A DNA stretch of 64,000 nucleotides from Chimonanthus salicifolius (taxonomy: Eukaryota > Streptophyta > Magnoliopsida > Laurales > Calycanthaceae): NCBI GenBank assembly GCA_013350335.1, contig CM023541.1, forward strand, positions 65,699,999 through 65,763,998. Direction: 5' to 3'. A program made the translations under genes and the position numbers. The notes beneath the pieces were generated by a model, which was not told where the DNA came from, made no database searches, and was given only the letters and a program-made list of their open reading frames with translations. Numbering within the stretch: the stretch's first letter is position 1; the number at the start of each line of letters is the position of its first letter. Of this stretch, positions 45,656 to 57,222 are shown piece by piece.

Positions 45656-46374
45656 CTTGATGTAACGCCCCGACCCGGGAGTGGGCCTGAAACGCTACTG
45701 ATTTTTTTTTTTGTAAACTAATCTCAAAGATTTCTAGCTGGGCTGGATCAAAAGTTAGGCCCAACCACACATGTTCTCAACATGTGGACTTAGACATAGA
45801 TCACAAGTCTTTCCACACATAAACACATAACACACAAACGTATATTTCCTTAGACGAAATACTTCATAAATAAATCAGAGTACTACGGATCACATATTGG
45901 TATATACAAATCCAAACAAACTTAAGCACCACATACGGTGATTTACACAAATTATGGTTTCAAGAACCATCACTCAGCAACAAATCTCCATCAAGGAGAA
46001 TCCAAGGCCACGCCAAAGCTTATCCTTCCTAAGATTGATACGGAGGCTCCTCCTCCTCGCGTACATCTCCTGAAAGGTGAGTTGTGTGAGCTAACTAGCC
46101 TAGTGAAAAGAATATAACCATGTAGTTTATTAAATATCAGGTTAGTCCAAATTCAATATTATCAACATAACAGTTTCGTCCTGTTCAAAATCTCAATATT
46201 ATTCCACAACTGCAAACATCCACCGTAATACCTAAATGCTACACTGAGACCAATAATATTAAGTTCTGACACGGTCAAAATACTTCTTGCAAGTACATCT
46301 TCTGCAAACCCTAGGCCGGTATTGATACCCCTGTGGTCAGCAACTGTCTACACTCCTGGTCTAGTAGACGTAAA

Positions 46375-46399
46375 CATATATATATATATATATATATAA
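46375..46399. repeat. (TA)n microsatellite
   Basis: About twelve AT dinucleotides in E7. Confidence 0.9.
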
Positions 46400-47204
46400 G
46401 CTAGGTAATGGTTCAATAGTAAAGGGTATGTGGAAGCAGTATTAATGTCATCACAGCACATAAGCATCATCATATGTGATCAACATCACAATTATCCATA
46501 AGCACTTTTCACAATAGTGCAACATGTCTAGGCACATAAGTGGGTTCACCAAAACAGATCCTTGAAACCACTCATTGTACTAGATCCGTTTTAACCTGAT
46601 TTTGTCCTACTGTAGTGTTAAGTCTTCTCACCGAAAATGTGTGGTATCGCAGAATCTGTCAAGCATACAAACAGATATATAAATAAAGATCAATCAATAT
46701 ACATAGCATAACAAGCAATACATACTCACAGTATTTCAATGTTGTTTTCCGGAAATCTCCAAGGGAAATGGAACTGAGACTCCTATTTGGTTACTAACCA
46801 TTTTAAGTTACAATAATCAGCAATGTATATATAATAGAGTGCTCATGCCACTTCTCATATTGCCTTCTGGGCATAACCAGATTGACGTATTGAGTTAGGC
46901 CTAGCGGTATAAGATGCTCAGACCATTACTCTTATAGCGAGTTAGGCCTAGAGGTCACTCAGTGCCCAAACCCTTCTTTTCTACCCAGCGGTGAAGTAAA
47001 TTGCACAACTACAGATGGCTATCGGGCTGAGTCAGCCACAGATAGAGAGTATCGGCTTGGAAGTGAATACAATAAGTAATACACTATAGTAGTAAGAGAA
47101 AGGGGTTAGTATCATTTTTAATTATAAAAAGAGTTATAAACATTACATCAAAGCCTAGGGTCTAACACATGCATCTTAAATCAAACCAAGATTTACCATT
47201 CAAA

Positions 47205-47590
47205 AACTGGGTTCCTCGGAACATGTCGTGGAACCAGGTACTGTGGCTTTGGACCTTCCGAGCCACTGCCTAAACTGGTCTTAGAACCTTGGAACATGGT
47301 TTTGCCCTTCGGAATGTTCGATGATCAAGTCTCGGACCGTCCGGGAGTGCTTCCGAGCTAAAAAACAAAAAACAGAAAACAGACTTTCGGTGGGTCTCGG
47401 TGTGTCTCGGAACATGCCGAGGCTCAGAACTTCGGATCTATTCTATCCTTCCGAAGAAGACTCGGAACATTCCGGAGTAGAGGCGGGAGAAACAGTTAGC
47501 CTTTAGACACTTCGAAGTCCCGAACCAAATCTCAGAACGTCTTAAGGTGTCGACTTCGGAACGTCCAAAGCACAACTCCCGGATCTTCCG
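47205..47590. repeat. CTCGGAACATTCCGAG-type hairpin repeats in E7
   Basis: About ten short inverted repeats built from CTCGGAA / TTCCGAG arms with loops such as CAT, or GACCGTCC variants (examples near 47212, 47330, 47405, 47460, 47560). They are more irregular than the other arrays. The short ORF 47321-47506 runs through them and is not considered real. Confidence 0.65.
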
Positions 47591-48852
47591 AGAGTCACCT
47601 TCTTCCTCTGTCTGCAGCAGCAGATAGTAACGGTGCTGGAAAAGTGAAATACGAATCCAGAAACAGTGGGTTTTCTGGATTAGTTTTTCACACCCAATTG
47701 GTCAGATGGAGTCCTCAGTGAGTCCTCTTGACATAGGGAATAAATTAAGATCTTAACACTTAATCAAAACATCTGATTTTAGCATGAGAACTAGTGAAAC
47801 ACAAGAAATCAAAGGTTTTTCCTTTGATCAAATTCACTTCTGTTTGATTCTAAACTTGTTAAAATTTAAAAATGAACACAATGGTTACCTTCGCTTGAAC
47901 TCTAAGGTTGAAAATCCAAAACTTGAAAAAATCTTCCCCTTACGCTTACGATGAAAATTTTGAAAACAGAGAGGGAGAGCAGTTGGTCTGGTTTTCACTC
48001 AGATGGAGATTGACCTGAGGTGAATCCAGCTAGGAGGAGGGTAGAATTAATAAACCCTCCAACCAGGCCAGCAGATTGACACATCACCGGTAACCCACGG
48101 GCGTCTGTATGGGCTGCCGAAGCCACCTACCAGTGCGGCAACAATAAAACAGTAAATTGTTTTGCAGAAAAGTCCCTCTGCAGGTTTTGCAAATAAGTCC
48201 AATTTTGTTTTAAATTGATTTTTAACTAAAAACATGGTTTAATTAATTTCATTAATTTGATCCAACTTGATGAAAATGTTGGGTTTAATAAATTCTATTT
48301 GTCATAAAATTTTAGAGTTTTAAAATTTATCAAAAACTATCGATTTAAACAAAATCCACATTTTGACATTATTTACTTAATTTAACTTGAAATTAGAAAA
48401 AGGGTTTAAAGTCTTTATTTTCAAAATTTGTAGAAATAAACTAAACAGTCATTTTAAAGCCTAACATAACATGATTTTCTAAAAATTTTCTTATTTCTGA
48501 AATTATCTAAAAATAATTATTTCTTCACTTTCGAGCTCTTTTCGGGCGGTTTTAAATAACATTTTCTGAAAATAAATAATTTTGAAATTATAAATCTAAA
48601 TCCTTGATTAAGGAAATCAATATCATCCATTATTAATCTAATAATTATCTACATAGAAGAAAATAATATTTATAAATGGTAAATTACCATTTTGCCCTTC
48701 CAGCTAGATGAGTTGGATCATAGAGCTTTCGAGCTCTGACTGGGCCGAACCTGGCCTTTCGTAAAGCCTTAACCAAAATCTTCAAGATTAACCAGTCTAA
48801 GTATGATTTATCATACTGATCACACTTAATTCGGGTCAGGGTATATACTTGA

Positions 48853-48914
48853 CCTTTTAACTATTGAGCTACCTTCATGGGCTCTCTCATAGATATCCCA
48901 TGCATCCTTGGCAT
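48853..48914 (-). pseudogene. E9 copia gag, middle fragment between E7 and TRIM
   Basis: Minus strand KDAWDIYERAHEGSSIVKR, a clear copia capsid motif (DAWD...HEGT..VK). On the right it joins MKCENA at 50159 once the TRIM is removed, and on the left SRLQIL once E7 is removed. Confidence 0.85.
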
Positions 48915-50153
48915 TGTGATACCCTATCCCTCCCTCTCTTGAAGTCCCACATCGGTGGGAGAGAAAGGAGGCAGTGGGTTTATTAGAAAGCCACCCATGT
49001 GTAACTTAGCATGAGGCCTTCCAGCCCAGTGGATGGGTAGTGGAAACAAAACCTTGAGGGGGTGGACCCCAAAGAGGAAAATATCGCGTTGCGTACTCTG
49101 ATACCAGGTGAGGCCTTTTGGGCCTGGCCAGGTGGGCTCGGGCCCAAGAACAAAATCGTGCGGGTTCGAGCTTGTGTGCGAGGCCCAAAGCGGACAATAT
49201 CACACTGAGTCAAGCCCTAAGCCCTGTGTGTTCGGGTCGAGTCGTTACAAATGGTATTAGAGCCGAGTTCAACACTCGGACTGTGTGGGCTTTCCTCCTT
49301 CCCCTACAGTTGTTGAGCTGGACCGGATCGAGCCGAGGATAGCTTGAGACTTTAGGGGGGGTGATTGTGATACCCCTATCCCTCCCTCTCTTGAAGTCCC
49401 ACATCGGTGGGAGAGAAAGGAGGGAGTGGGTTTATTAGAAAGCCACCCATGTGTAACTTAGTATGAGGCCTTCCAGCCCAGTGGATGGGTAGTGGAAACA
49501 AAACCTTGAGGGGGTGGACCCCAAAGAGGACAATATCGCGTTGCGTACTCTGATACCAGGTGAGGCCTTTTGGGCCTGGCCAGGTGGGCTCGGGCCCAAG
49601 AACAAAATCGTGCGGGTTCGAGCTTGTGTACGAGGCCCAAAGCGGACAATATCACACTGAGTCAAGCCCTAAGCCCTGTGTGTTCGGGTCGAGTCGTTAC
49701 AAATGGTATTAGAGCCGAGTTCAACACTCGGACTGTGTGGGCTTTCCTCCTTCCCCTGCAGTTGTTGAGCTGGACCGGATCGAGCCGAGGACAGCTCGAG
49801 ACTTTAGAGGGGGTGATTGTGATACCCCTATCCCTCCCTCTCTTGAAGTCCCACATCGGTGGGAGAGAAAGGAGGGAGTGGGTTTATTAGAAAGCCACCC
49901 ATGTGTAACTTAGTGTGAGGCCTTCAAGCCTAGTGGATGGGTAGTGGAAATAAAACATTGAGGGGGTGGACCCCAAAGAGGACAATATCGCGCTGCGTAC
50001 TTTGATACCAGGTGAGGCCTTTTGGGCCAGGCTAGGTGGGCTCGGGCCCAAGAACAAAATCGTGCGGGTTCGAGCTTGTGTGCGAGGCCCAAAGCGGACA
50101 ATATCACACTGAGTCAAGCCCTAAGCCCTGTGTGTTCGGGTCGGGTCGTTACA
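48915..50153 (+). mobile_element. E8 TRIM with three LTRs and two internal domains
   Basis: Flanked by GGCAT (48910-48914 and 50154-50158). Three LTRs of about 336 bp (48915-49249, 49366-49701, 49818-50153), each TGTGATACCC to GTCGTTACA. Between them are two internal domains of about 116 bp. Each internal domain starts with ATGGTATTAGAGCC (a Met-tRNA primer site with one change) and ends with GACTTTAGRGGGGGTGAT (polypurine tract). There is no protein. The ORFs on both strands are shadows of the threefold repeat. LTR 3 differs most from the other two. A non-autonomous element of this kind needs enzymes from another element. Confidence 0.93.
49252..49264 (+). promoter_or_regulatory. TRIM primer-binding site, first copy
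   Basis: TGGTATTAGAGCC, two bases after LTR 1. The second copy is at about 49704-49716 after LTR 2. LTR 3 is followed directly by the target duplication. Confidence 0.85.
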
Positions 50154-50473
50154 GGCATTTTCACATTTCATGATTCTCTTGTATACGTTTGGAGAAACGG
50201 CACAATTAATAGCATTCAAGGCTCTACCATTAGCAGTGTACATGGTCTTTTTAGTGTATGTCCAAGTAGCAAAATCTTTGGGCACGAAAGTCTAAAAGGT
50301 GGAGGCCTCATTGGTTTTCTCTTCCATAGGATTTGTCCATCCTTTCTTTACTGATTCCCAAATTGCTCCATCTATGGAAATAAAGAAGCTTTTCATTTAG
50401 CTTTCCATGATGGATAGTTTGTTCCATCAAAGTACGGAGGCTTGGAAATGGCATGACTTTCTCCCATAGACAT
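50154..50473 (-). pseudogene. E9 copia gag N-terminus
   Basis: From ATG at 50473 (minus): MSMGESHAISKPPYFDGTNY, PSWKAK, then a one-base loss and frame break, IDGAIWESVKKGW, a stop, and TKKTMYTANGRALNAINCAV up to CENA. This is the UBN2/copia gag fold signature (PPYFDG.NY..WK). The second part is open to the TRIM boundary. Gag would assemble particles; this copy is broken. Confidence 0.88.
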
Positions 50474-50526
50474 AATGTTCTAGCTTGGATAAACTCGAAT
50501 GATTAAATCTTTTATAAAAAGAACAG

Positions 50527-50539
50527 AGATCTGATAACA
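50527..50539 (-). promoter_or_regulatory. E9 copia primer-binding site (degenerate)
   Basis: TGTTATCAGATCT on the minus strand, two bases after the LTR end, against the ideal TGGTATCAGAGCC. The position relative to gag is the same as in E6. Confidence 0.7.
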
Positions 50540-50541
50540 AT

Positions 50542-51684
50542 TAAAATTCTTAGGGCTAGAACACAATTGACCCTAGAAGGAGGGTGAATAGGGCAATCTC
50601 CAATTTTAATAGCCTTTTAAAAATTCTTGATTAATCACAATAATGTGCAGCAAAATAAACAAGATTAATCAAGTGTGTGAGAATAAAGTGTACAAGATAA
50701 TGCAACAATCACGCAATCAAAGAACTAAACAACCCGATATATAGTGGTTCAGGTAAATCCCTCCTGCATCCACTGATGGACTCACCCAATCTTGGGTTAT
50801 CCCAAATTCAATAGGTGGGGAATTACGCTCTCACAAATAGAGTAGGAATTACGCCTACACAATAACGTGATACTTTCACCCAACACAAATCCTAATTTTG
50901 AAAGGTTTGACCTACCTTGGTCTAATCCTTATCCCTCTATGTTTTAGAGTGGTTCAAGCACATTGCTTTAATCCACTTAACAAGATGATTTAAATAAAAT
51001 GAAACTTAGAAGCGCTTTCTTTTTTGTAGCTCACAAGATGTAGATGTGTTTCTTTGAAGATTTCTCCCAATGTGATCTCGTTGATGACGAAGATGCGTCT
51101 TTGTATGAGCAATCACAATCCTTAGGAGAGATTTCTAGGATTTTGGATTTGTAAGTTGAATCCTAGACTTGGTTTCCCTTTTCTCTTTCAATCACAATCG
51201 AGGGTTTGATTGGATTCTAAAATGATTCACAGGAGTGAAGAGCTTCGAGAGATTGATCCTCTAATTTTGTCTTAGAAATTTCCAATGAATTCAAGTAGGT
51301 AAGGCTCTTAATGATTCTCAAGAGGGAACTTAAATGTTGTTCCAATGGCTACTTGAATTTTCCAAAGTATGGAGTATATATAGGCAAAACCAGATTTTTC
51401 AGAATAGTAAGTTCACGATGGGTTGTGGCACATGATGGGTCGTGTAGTTTGAAAATGACTTGCCACCAATCAGACCTTTGCACATTAATGCACTCCAACG
51501 GTAGAAAAACTGTCACACACGATAGGTCGTGTTCCACGAAGGGTCGTGAAAACCAGTGCCGATGGGTCGTGAACTGACAATAGTATCGTCACGTGGAAAA
51601 CTTTATTTTGCAAAGTGTTTCCCATCTAGAACTCTAAAAATACCAGCCAACAGGTCGTGGATCATGATGGGTCTACCCTGTCAC
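50542..51684 (-). mobile_element. E9 copia 5' LTR, 3' part
   Basis: Minus-strand LTR text ending near 50542 (CTAAGAATTTTA). It shares the GGGTCAATTGTGTTCTAG block and the leader plan with E6 but is otherwise diverged. A TATATA box lies at about 51375-51382 (minus), with the CACGATGGGTCGTG repeats upstream of it. It is interrupted at 51685 by E10, so its start is not seen. Confidence 0.72.
51411..51674. repeat. CACGATGGGTCGTG hairpin repeats in E9 LTR
   Basis: About seven motifs with 5-bp arms CACGA/TCGTG and a 4-base loop TGGG or AGGG (near 51414, 51440, 51518, 51534, 51556, 51655), upstream of the LTR TATA box. The architecture is the same as the E5/E6 repeats but the sequence differs. Confidence 0.68.
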
Positions 51685-53524
51685 TGTAACACCCCAGAAT
51701 TTCAATCCGATAAATCAATATAATTTCTCCTAATGATGAGGAATGAATAGGGTTAATACTATGTATTAGGTCAAATGAGGAAAGAAATAATTAAGTAAGA
51801 ATGTGAGATTAGAGGGATGATGGAGTAATTAAGCGAGATTTAAGAAAGACTAAATTAAGGGATGATTTAGTTCAATAGTTTTGAAAGTGGAGTGGAATAT
51901 AATTAACTAAATTAATTAATGGAAATTCTGGTGATTAGTTAATTAAGAGGGATTAAGGGTGATTTAATTAAGTTACTAATTTAATTTGATAATACTCAAT
52001 GGAATGGATTTTTAATTAATAGAAATTAATTAATGATGTGGTACCACATAAGCGATGACGTGGCAAGACATGATGAGGTGGCATGCCACATGGCAAGATA
52101 AAGATGAAAGTAACATCACCACCTCACCACCTCACCTTTAGTTTGGACCAATGAGTGCTCTCCACCTCACCACTCCACGTTTAGCTTGGACCAGTGAGTG
52201 ATCTTCACCTCACCACCCCACCTTTAGATTGGACCAATAAGTGCTCTCCACCTCACCACCTTTAGTTTTTGCTTTTTGACTAAAAGAAAAAGGAGGATAA
52301 GGTAGAGGAAAAGGCAAAGAAGGTGAGGAGGAAAAACTAGGGCTCCATCTCTACCTCTTTTCCTCATTTTCTTCTTTTATCCTCCTCCTCCACCTTCTTC
52401 CTCTCTAAAATTTTGAAGCAAGCAAGAGAGAGAGGTGGAAATTTCTCTTCCTCTTCCTCTCTTTGGTGCAAATCTCTCTTAAAAGCTTGGAGCTTGGAAA
52501 AAGAAAGGAAGAACTTGAAGACTTGATTAGAGCTTGAACAAGTAGGTTCTCTAACCCTCTTAGTTATTTAATTTAGATGTAAAAATGTTTATCTCTTTAT
52601 CTAAGTTCTTACATCAAAGAAAATATGGAGAGAATCTAAGAAATGGAGTGTAATGAAGAGATAATGGAAAGTAGTAGGTATTTTCATAAAATAGACTTAC
52701 ATGAGAAGTTTTACTTAAAATGCCTTGATGTTTAAATATTTTCTTTTAAAGAATTTTTATAACTCCATTAGAATATTTGAATTTCTTTATTTAATGGTTT
52801 CTTTAAGAAAAAAGTGTAAAAGAAAATAATATCTTATGATGAATTTTAGAAAAATGATTCATTGTAAAACTCTTTCTACAAATTATCCAAAAAATGGACC
52901 TTTAAACATCTCGAAATGATTTTCTAGGAATTTATAACTATTTTTCAGATATTCTACTATGAAAGAGGTTTTCAAAAAGTATTTATTCATAATTTTCAGA
53001 CATCGGAAGTACCTGAAATAATTTTATAAAAACTGGACAGTTCTAAGATAGAAAACTGTTTTTACATATCAGTCCTGAAAATGAACCTATAACTATTTCA
53101 AAATGATTTTCTGTATATTTTTGAATATTTTTTGTGTATTCTACTATCAAACATCTTTCCAAGTAGTATCTACTCGAGTTATTCCGACACCGAAAAGAAC
53201 CCGAAATGATTTTAAAAAAGCAGTGCGCAATTTGTATTTCAAAACTAAAAATGCTAGTTTTGGGCATCTTCACTAGATCTGAAATTTTATTTTCTAAAAA
53301 TAAGTCTTTTGTTCATAAATTCTGATTTACTAAAGAATATAACAGTAACTTTAAATAATTTGGAGTTTTATGAATTATGTTTAAATGGAGTACTATGTCA
53401 TTTTACCCTTTGTTAGGACAAAACACACATGTGGAGTCATTTAGACTCTAATGACCTTCGCCAAATGACTCTTAAAACTTAATTAAGATTTTCATTTACT
53501 TAATTAGAGAGTTTTTACACTATA
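51685..53524 (+). repeat. E10 Ty3-type LTR, plus strand, truncated
   Basis: Starts TGTAACACCCCAGAATTTC at 51685, after GTCAC. It contains tandem CTCACCACCYCACCTTTAG segments (52110-52265), a TC-rich leader (52300-52470) and AGTAGGTTCTC near 52541 at the place where the others have GTAAGT. No end was found before 53525. I see no coding potential. Confidence 0.65.
52110..52265. repeat. Tandem CTCACCACCTCACCTTTAG repeats
   Basis: Three to four units of about 55 bp (CTTGGACCARTGAGTGNTCTCCACCTCACCAC) starting near 52120, 52175 and 52230, within E10. Confidence 0.8.
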
Positions 53525-54717
53525 ATGTAACGATCCAACCCGATTTCTAGGGGTTTTATGGAGAATTATGGATCTCCAAGTTGTTTTTCAGGTTTAGCAG
53601 AGGTGGTTAGCGAGTGGACTCACTGGTGAACCCCGGTTTACTTGGCTTCGAGTTCAAAGGCTCGGTGGGCATTTTGGTAATTTTATAATTCATGTTCTCA
53701 TTTTCATAAAATTATTTGAAAAGCACACAGAGAACATAGAATTAGGTCAATTATACGCCTAATTTTTCACACACATCCCCTCAAATAGATACACTGATTA
53801 AATGTAAAATGCACATAAATCTACTTCTCAGTGTTAAATTTTTAGTTTTCTTAAATTTTAAATTGATTTTGGAAATATCAATTTTAGATTTTAGAAACTA
53901 TGATTTTGTGCTATTTAAAACAAATGACTTTTTTAAAAAATGGAAATTAATGATAAATATAATACAATTTTTTCAAAAAACTATTTATAAACTGGGTTCA
54001 CAACTTGAGTTAATGCATTGATAGGGAGACCGAGTTTGTTGGATGTCCCGATGTGGGCTACCGAGATGACGTCTCAGATTTGGTCAGTGGATTATTGGTT
54101 AATGGTGTAGTTGGATCTCATACATATGAGAACCCCTGTTATGTTGCGTTCATGCATATGATATCTATTTATGTTGCTGATATGTGATATGCATTATCTC
54201 TTCACTAGGTTGGTTAGCTCACCTCTTACATTTCAGGTACTCCAATTGTGGAGGAACAGGAGGGTCTAGAGAGTGAGAGCATCTTTTGTGGGCTCACTTA
54301 TGGCTATTTGGTATAGAGATAGATTCATTGGAAATCTATGGCCATCTACCAAGTGAGTCTGGTCGGCTTACTCTGTAGAAGGCCGGTGGAATTCCATTGG
54401 GAGGTTGATGGGTATGGTATGTTTGAGTTGCTGGTAAGGTCCATTTTAGGCTTAGGATTGCTGGGAATGCCGGGGACCGAGCCAGTGGGTGTATATCTGA
54501 CTCTTGTACTTCCACAAGTCCGATGTTGTGGTTAGAGGTAGTTTGGGATTCGCAAAGAGCTTGTTTAGATCAAACTGTTAGGGTTGATCGTTGAGACTCT
54601 TGTATGGGTGAGTTGGAAGCTCGGTACTTGAGCAGGGCATGTGAGTATTTCTTGGCCCTTGACCCGTATAGTGTCTGATTATCGTGCGTCTCACTCTTAT
54701 ATTGGCTTGAATTTTAC
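53525..54717 (+). repeat. LTR-like segment E11, plus strand
   Basis: Starts TGTAACGATCCAACCCGATTTC and shares TTGGTTAGCTCACCTCTTACATTTCAGG (about 54211-54238, reverse of the E7 block). It is probably part of an LTR of the E7 family. GAATTTTACAGG near 54710 may be its end. The ORF 54338-54535 has no recognisable domain. Confidence 0.5.
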
Positions 54718-55000
54718 AGGTCGTGGACCAGATCTATGGGTCGTGTGTTTTGACTTTTGGGGCTTAGCGATGGAGGTTGATTTACGAGTTTTGGAGATTT
54801 AAGAGTTCGACGTCATCTTGGGGATGGATTGGTTGTCCTCCCTTCAGGTCACCTTGGACTGTTGTTGTAGGCATGTGACGGGTCGCGGGGGATGCATTCG
54901 TCAAGCGGCTTATAGCTTACAGTCTGAACGTGGATGAGTTGTGTAGTTTGGTGGCTAGCTGGAGTTAAGGGAGAGTTAGGGGTTGGTAGATGTTGAGGTG
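54718..55000 (+). pseudogene. Ty3 protease scrap
   Basis: Near 54805-54870 the plus strand encodes EFDVILGMDWLSSLQVTLDC, the post-catalytic block of Ty3 proteases (compare IIFGMDWLA in E2). The catalytic DSG block upstream and RT downstream are absent. It is cut at 55001 by an inserted LTR. Confidence 0.7.
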
Positions 55001-57222
55001 TGTAACGCCCCGCCCTTTTTCCACCCTTTCGAAAATCAAAGTCTATTTTTTTTTTTTATAATTAAAGTTGGAAGAGAGCGGAGAGCGTCACGACGCGAAC
55101 TAAGTTCGGACTTCCAAAATCCGACCCTTAACTGGCCACCCATGTGTGCATGGACTAAGTCCATGGAAACCAATCCACACATGGTACTAATTAAATCTTG
55201 CGGAATAATACTTAAATGCGGAATAACAATAGGATAACAATCCTATTCCAAATGAGATAGCAAAGTACATCCATTATTTAATTAATATTAACATAACTCA
55301 AATATTCAAACCATGACAAATAAATCTATGTTATTACAATTCTGATTAACAAAAACAACATATAGATTAATCATCTAAGCACATATCCAAGCTCCAATTT
55401 TGCTCCAATCACGATCTCGTTCCGTTCCCTTCCTGTGTCATCCACTAGGGTAGAAGTAGAGCGTTGGACAACGCGCCCAGTGGTATTCCGATTAAGGCTA
55501 ACACATGGGTTAGTATATAAAATCCAGATATAATATACCATATCATACATATAAAACATCGTATCCAAAATCATGTATGATAACAGAGATCCAATCATAC
55601 AGATAAAAACCAGTAAACTTGCATGATAATAAAGATCATATCATGCCGATTTAATACCATGCCATGCTAGCATATGTCTTATGCAATGAGTCCCACCCAT
55701 CACATACATATAATCTCTTGATAGTATTCTCATCTCTTGATAGTATTCACTACATCAAATTACTCCTCACGACTTACGAACGCCCCGACGGAGCGTGGGT
55801 CTCCTGTTAAAGCATCCCTCACTTTACGGATGCCCCGACGGAGTGTGGATCTCCGGTTAAAATACCCCTCACGACTTACGGACGGCCCGACGGAGCGTGG
55901 GTCTCCGGTTACATTCCATCCCTCCCATGCCATGCATGAGATGCAAATGCCAATCATGCTAAAGAATATTACAAAACATAGCATGAAAATCCCATAATCG
56001 CAACATATTGTTTGATACCAAAATAACTTATCAAACATGAAATAAAATCATCAAAAGTACATAATACATATCCATGGTTTCAATGATATAGGAATTCTAC
56101 CAAAAGACCGCTCAAGTGTCATTTGTTTCTTAATCTGGTAACTGCTCAAGGTCTTGCACCGTTTGTGAGGTCCCGTCACCTTGTTTATATATCAACAAGT
56201 CAAGACAATATCTATATAATTTCCAATTAAGTCTAAGTCCTTACACACACTTTGTGGGGTTCGGCCATACACCATGGCCGAACCTCGCTTACTTTGTTTG
56301 ATCCCTCTTTGATCTATTACTCCATCACCACGTAGTTAATCCTTTAACAATTACTCATCTACCATTGGTAACCACCTAAGTCCACAAAATACAAGCTTGT
56401 GGAGTACGGCCATACAACATGGCCGAACCTCACTTCCTTATTTTGGTGCCTTTCTTATGGTCCTTTGATCATTAAAACCAAGATCAAATTACCTTGATTT
56501 ATACATCTAATCAATTGTACCATAATTATTTAACCTTGATAATAACCTAAGTCCATAAAAATATCTCCCATAGGGTTCTGCGCCATACAACATGGCCGAA
56601 CCTATGATGTTATTTCCCTCATTTTTCTTGGATCTTTGACAACCTTTTAGATCCGCAGTAAGGTTTAAAACCATTTATAATTTCCAAACATGTTCTTAAC
56701 TCCAAACATCCCATAAAATGGTCCATGGGGTTCGGCCATACACTTAATCGAACCCTATGGTTCTCTTGATGCAAATCTCCCAATAATTATACATAGTTTA
56801 TTCACTGCAATTTAACTATAAAAAGAATAGGGTTCAGCCATCCCATAGCCGACCCAAAACATTAGTCTTAATCTCCATTTACAACACCTTAAAACCTTCA
56901 ATTATTGTATGGTTTTTATCTCTCAAAACCATACAATGATCAAATCATTTTCATGGGGTTTGGCCATCCAAAGTGGCCGAACCCTATGATCCACTTTCTA
57001 CCCTTTTTAAACACCATCTTCCATGTTTAAACTTTTGATAAATTCGGCCATACCATGGCCAAATCATGCTCTCTTTAACTAATTTATTAAACAAAATTCT
57101 ATGGAGTACTTACCAATCTTTTTAGCCTCTCTTCTTGCCTTTGATCCTTCCTTCCTCCCTTCTTGCTCCTTTAATCCTTAGCTGATTGTATACTTTGATC
57201 AATGGTGAAAACACCAAGGGCT
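55001..57222 (-). mobile_element. Reversed Ty3 LTR alpha, interrupted
   Basis: Starts TGTAACGCCCCGCCCTTTTTCC at 55001 (LTR 3' end read backwards) after AGGTG. It has the blocks GACGCGAACTAAGTTCGGACTTCC, GCGCCCAGTGG, three CCCGACGGAG/CTCCGG modules (55780-55915), CATGCCATGCATGAG, six GGTTCGGCC hairpins, reversed GTAAGT (57108-57113) and leader. It is broken at 57223 by the next LTR. Confidence 0.82.
56254..56984. repeat. GGTTCGGCC hairpins, cluster 6 (6 copies)
   Basis: Copies at about 56255, 56400 (GAGTACGGCC, decayed), 56572, 56726 (right arm decayed, AATCGAACCC), 56829 (decayed) and 56954. The order of outer-arm types (GTG/CAC first, CCAT/ATGG later) is the same as in clusters 4 and 5. Confidence 0.88.

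Larger units (their letters stand above)
45661..48847 (-). mobile_element. E7 solo LTR (3187 bp) in E9 gag
   Basis: Bounded by CTTGA (45656-45660 and 48848-48852). Removal restores the gag reading VKRSRLQIL. The left end is TGTAACGCCCCGACCC. The right end is GGGTCAGGGTATATA, worn from a TTACA-like terminus. The block CTGAAAGGTGAGTTGTGTGAGCTAACTAG near 46070 is the reverse of one at 54200-54245 in a plus-strand LTR, which gives the minus orientation. It has no coding content. It includes the CTCGGAAC repeats (47205-47590), a TA microsatellite, and terminal TGTAACGCCCC like Ty3 LTRs. Confidence 0.85.

Noticed and set aside
48915..49249. Cassandra-type TRIM with a 5S rRNA promoter
   Set aside because: I see no 5S-like internal control boxes in the LTR. 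CCCACATCGGTGGG is a common LTR motif and not 5S.
48983..50117. Repeated 65-76 aa ORFs on both strands
   Set aside because: They recur with the three TRIM LTR copies on both strands and have no domain. They are chance frames in a noncoding element.
54338..54535. 65-aa ORF near 54.4 kb as a host gene
   Set aside because: Short, no domain, located in LTR-like text with E7-family blocks.
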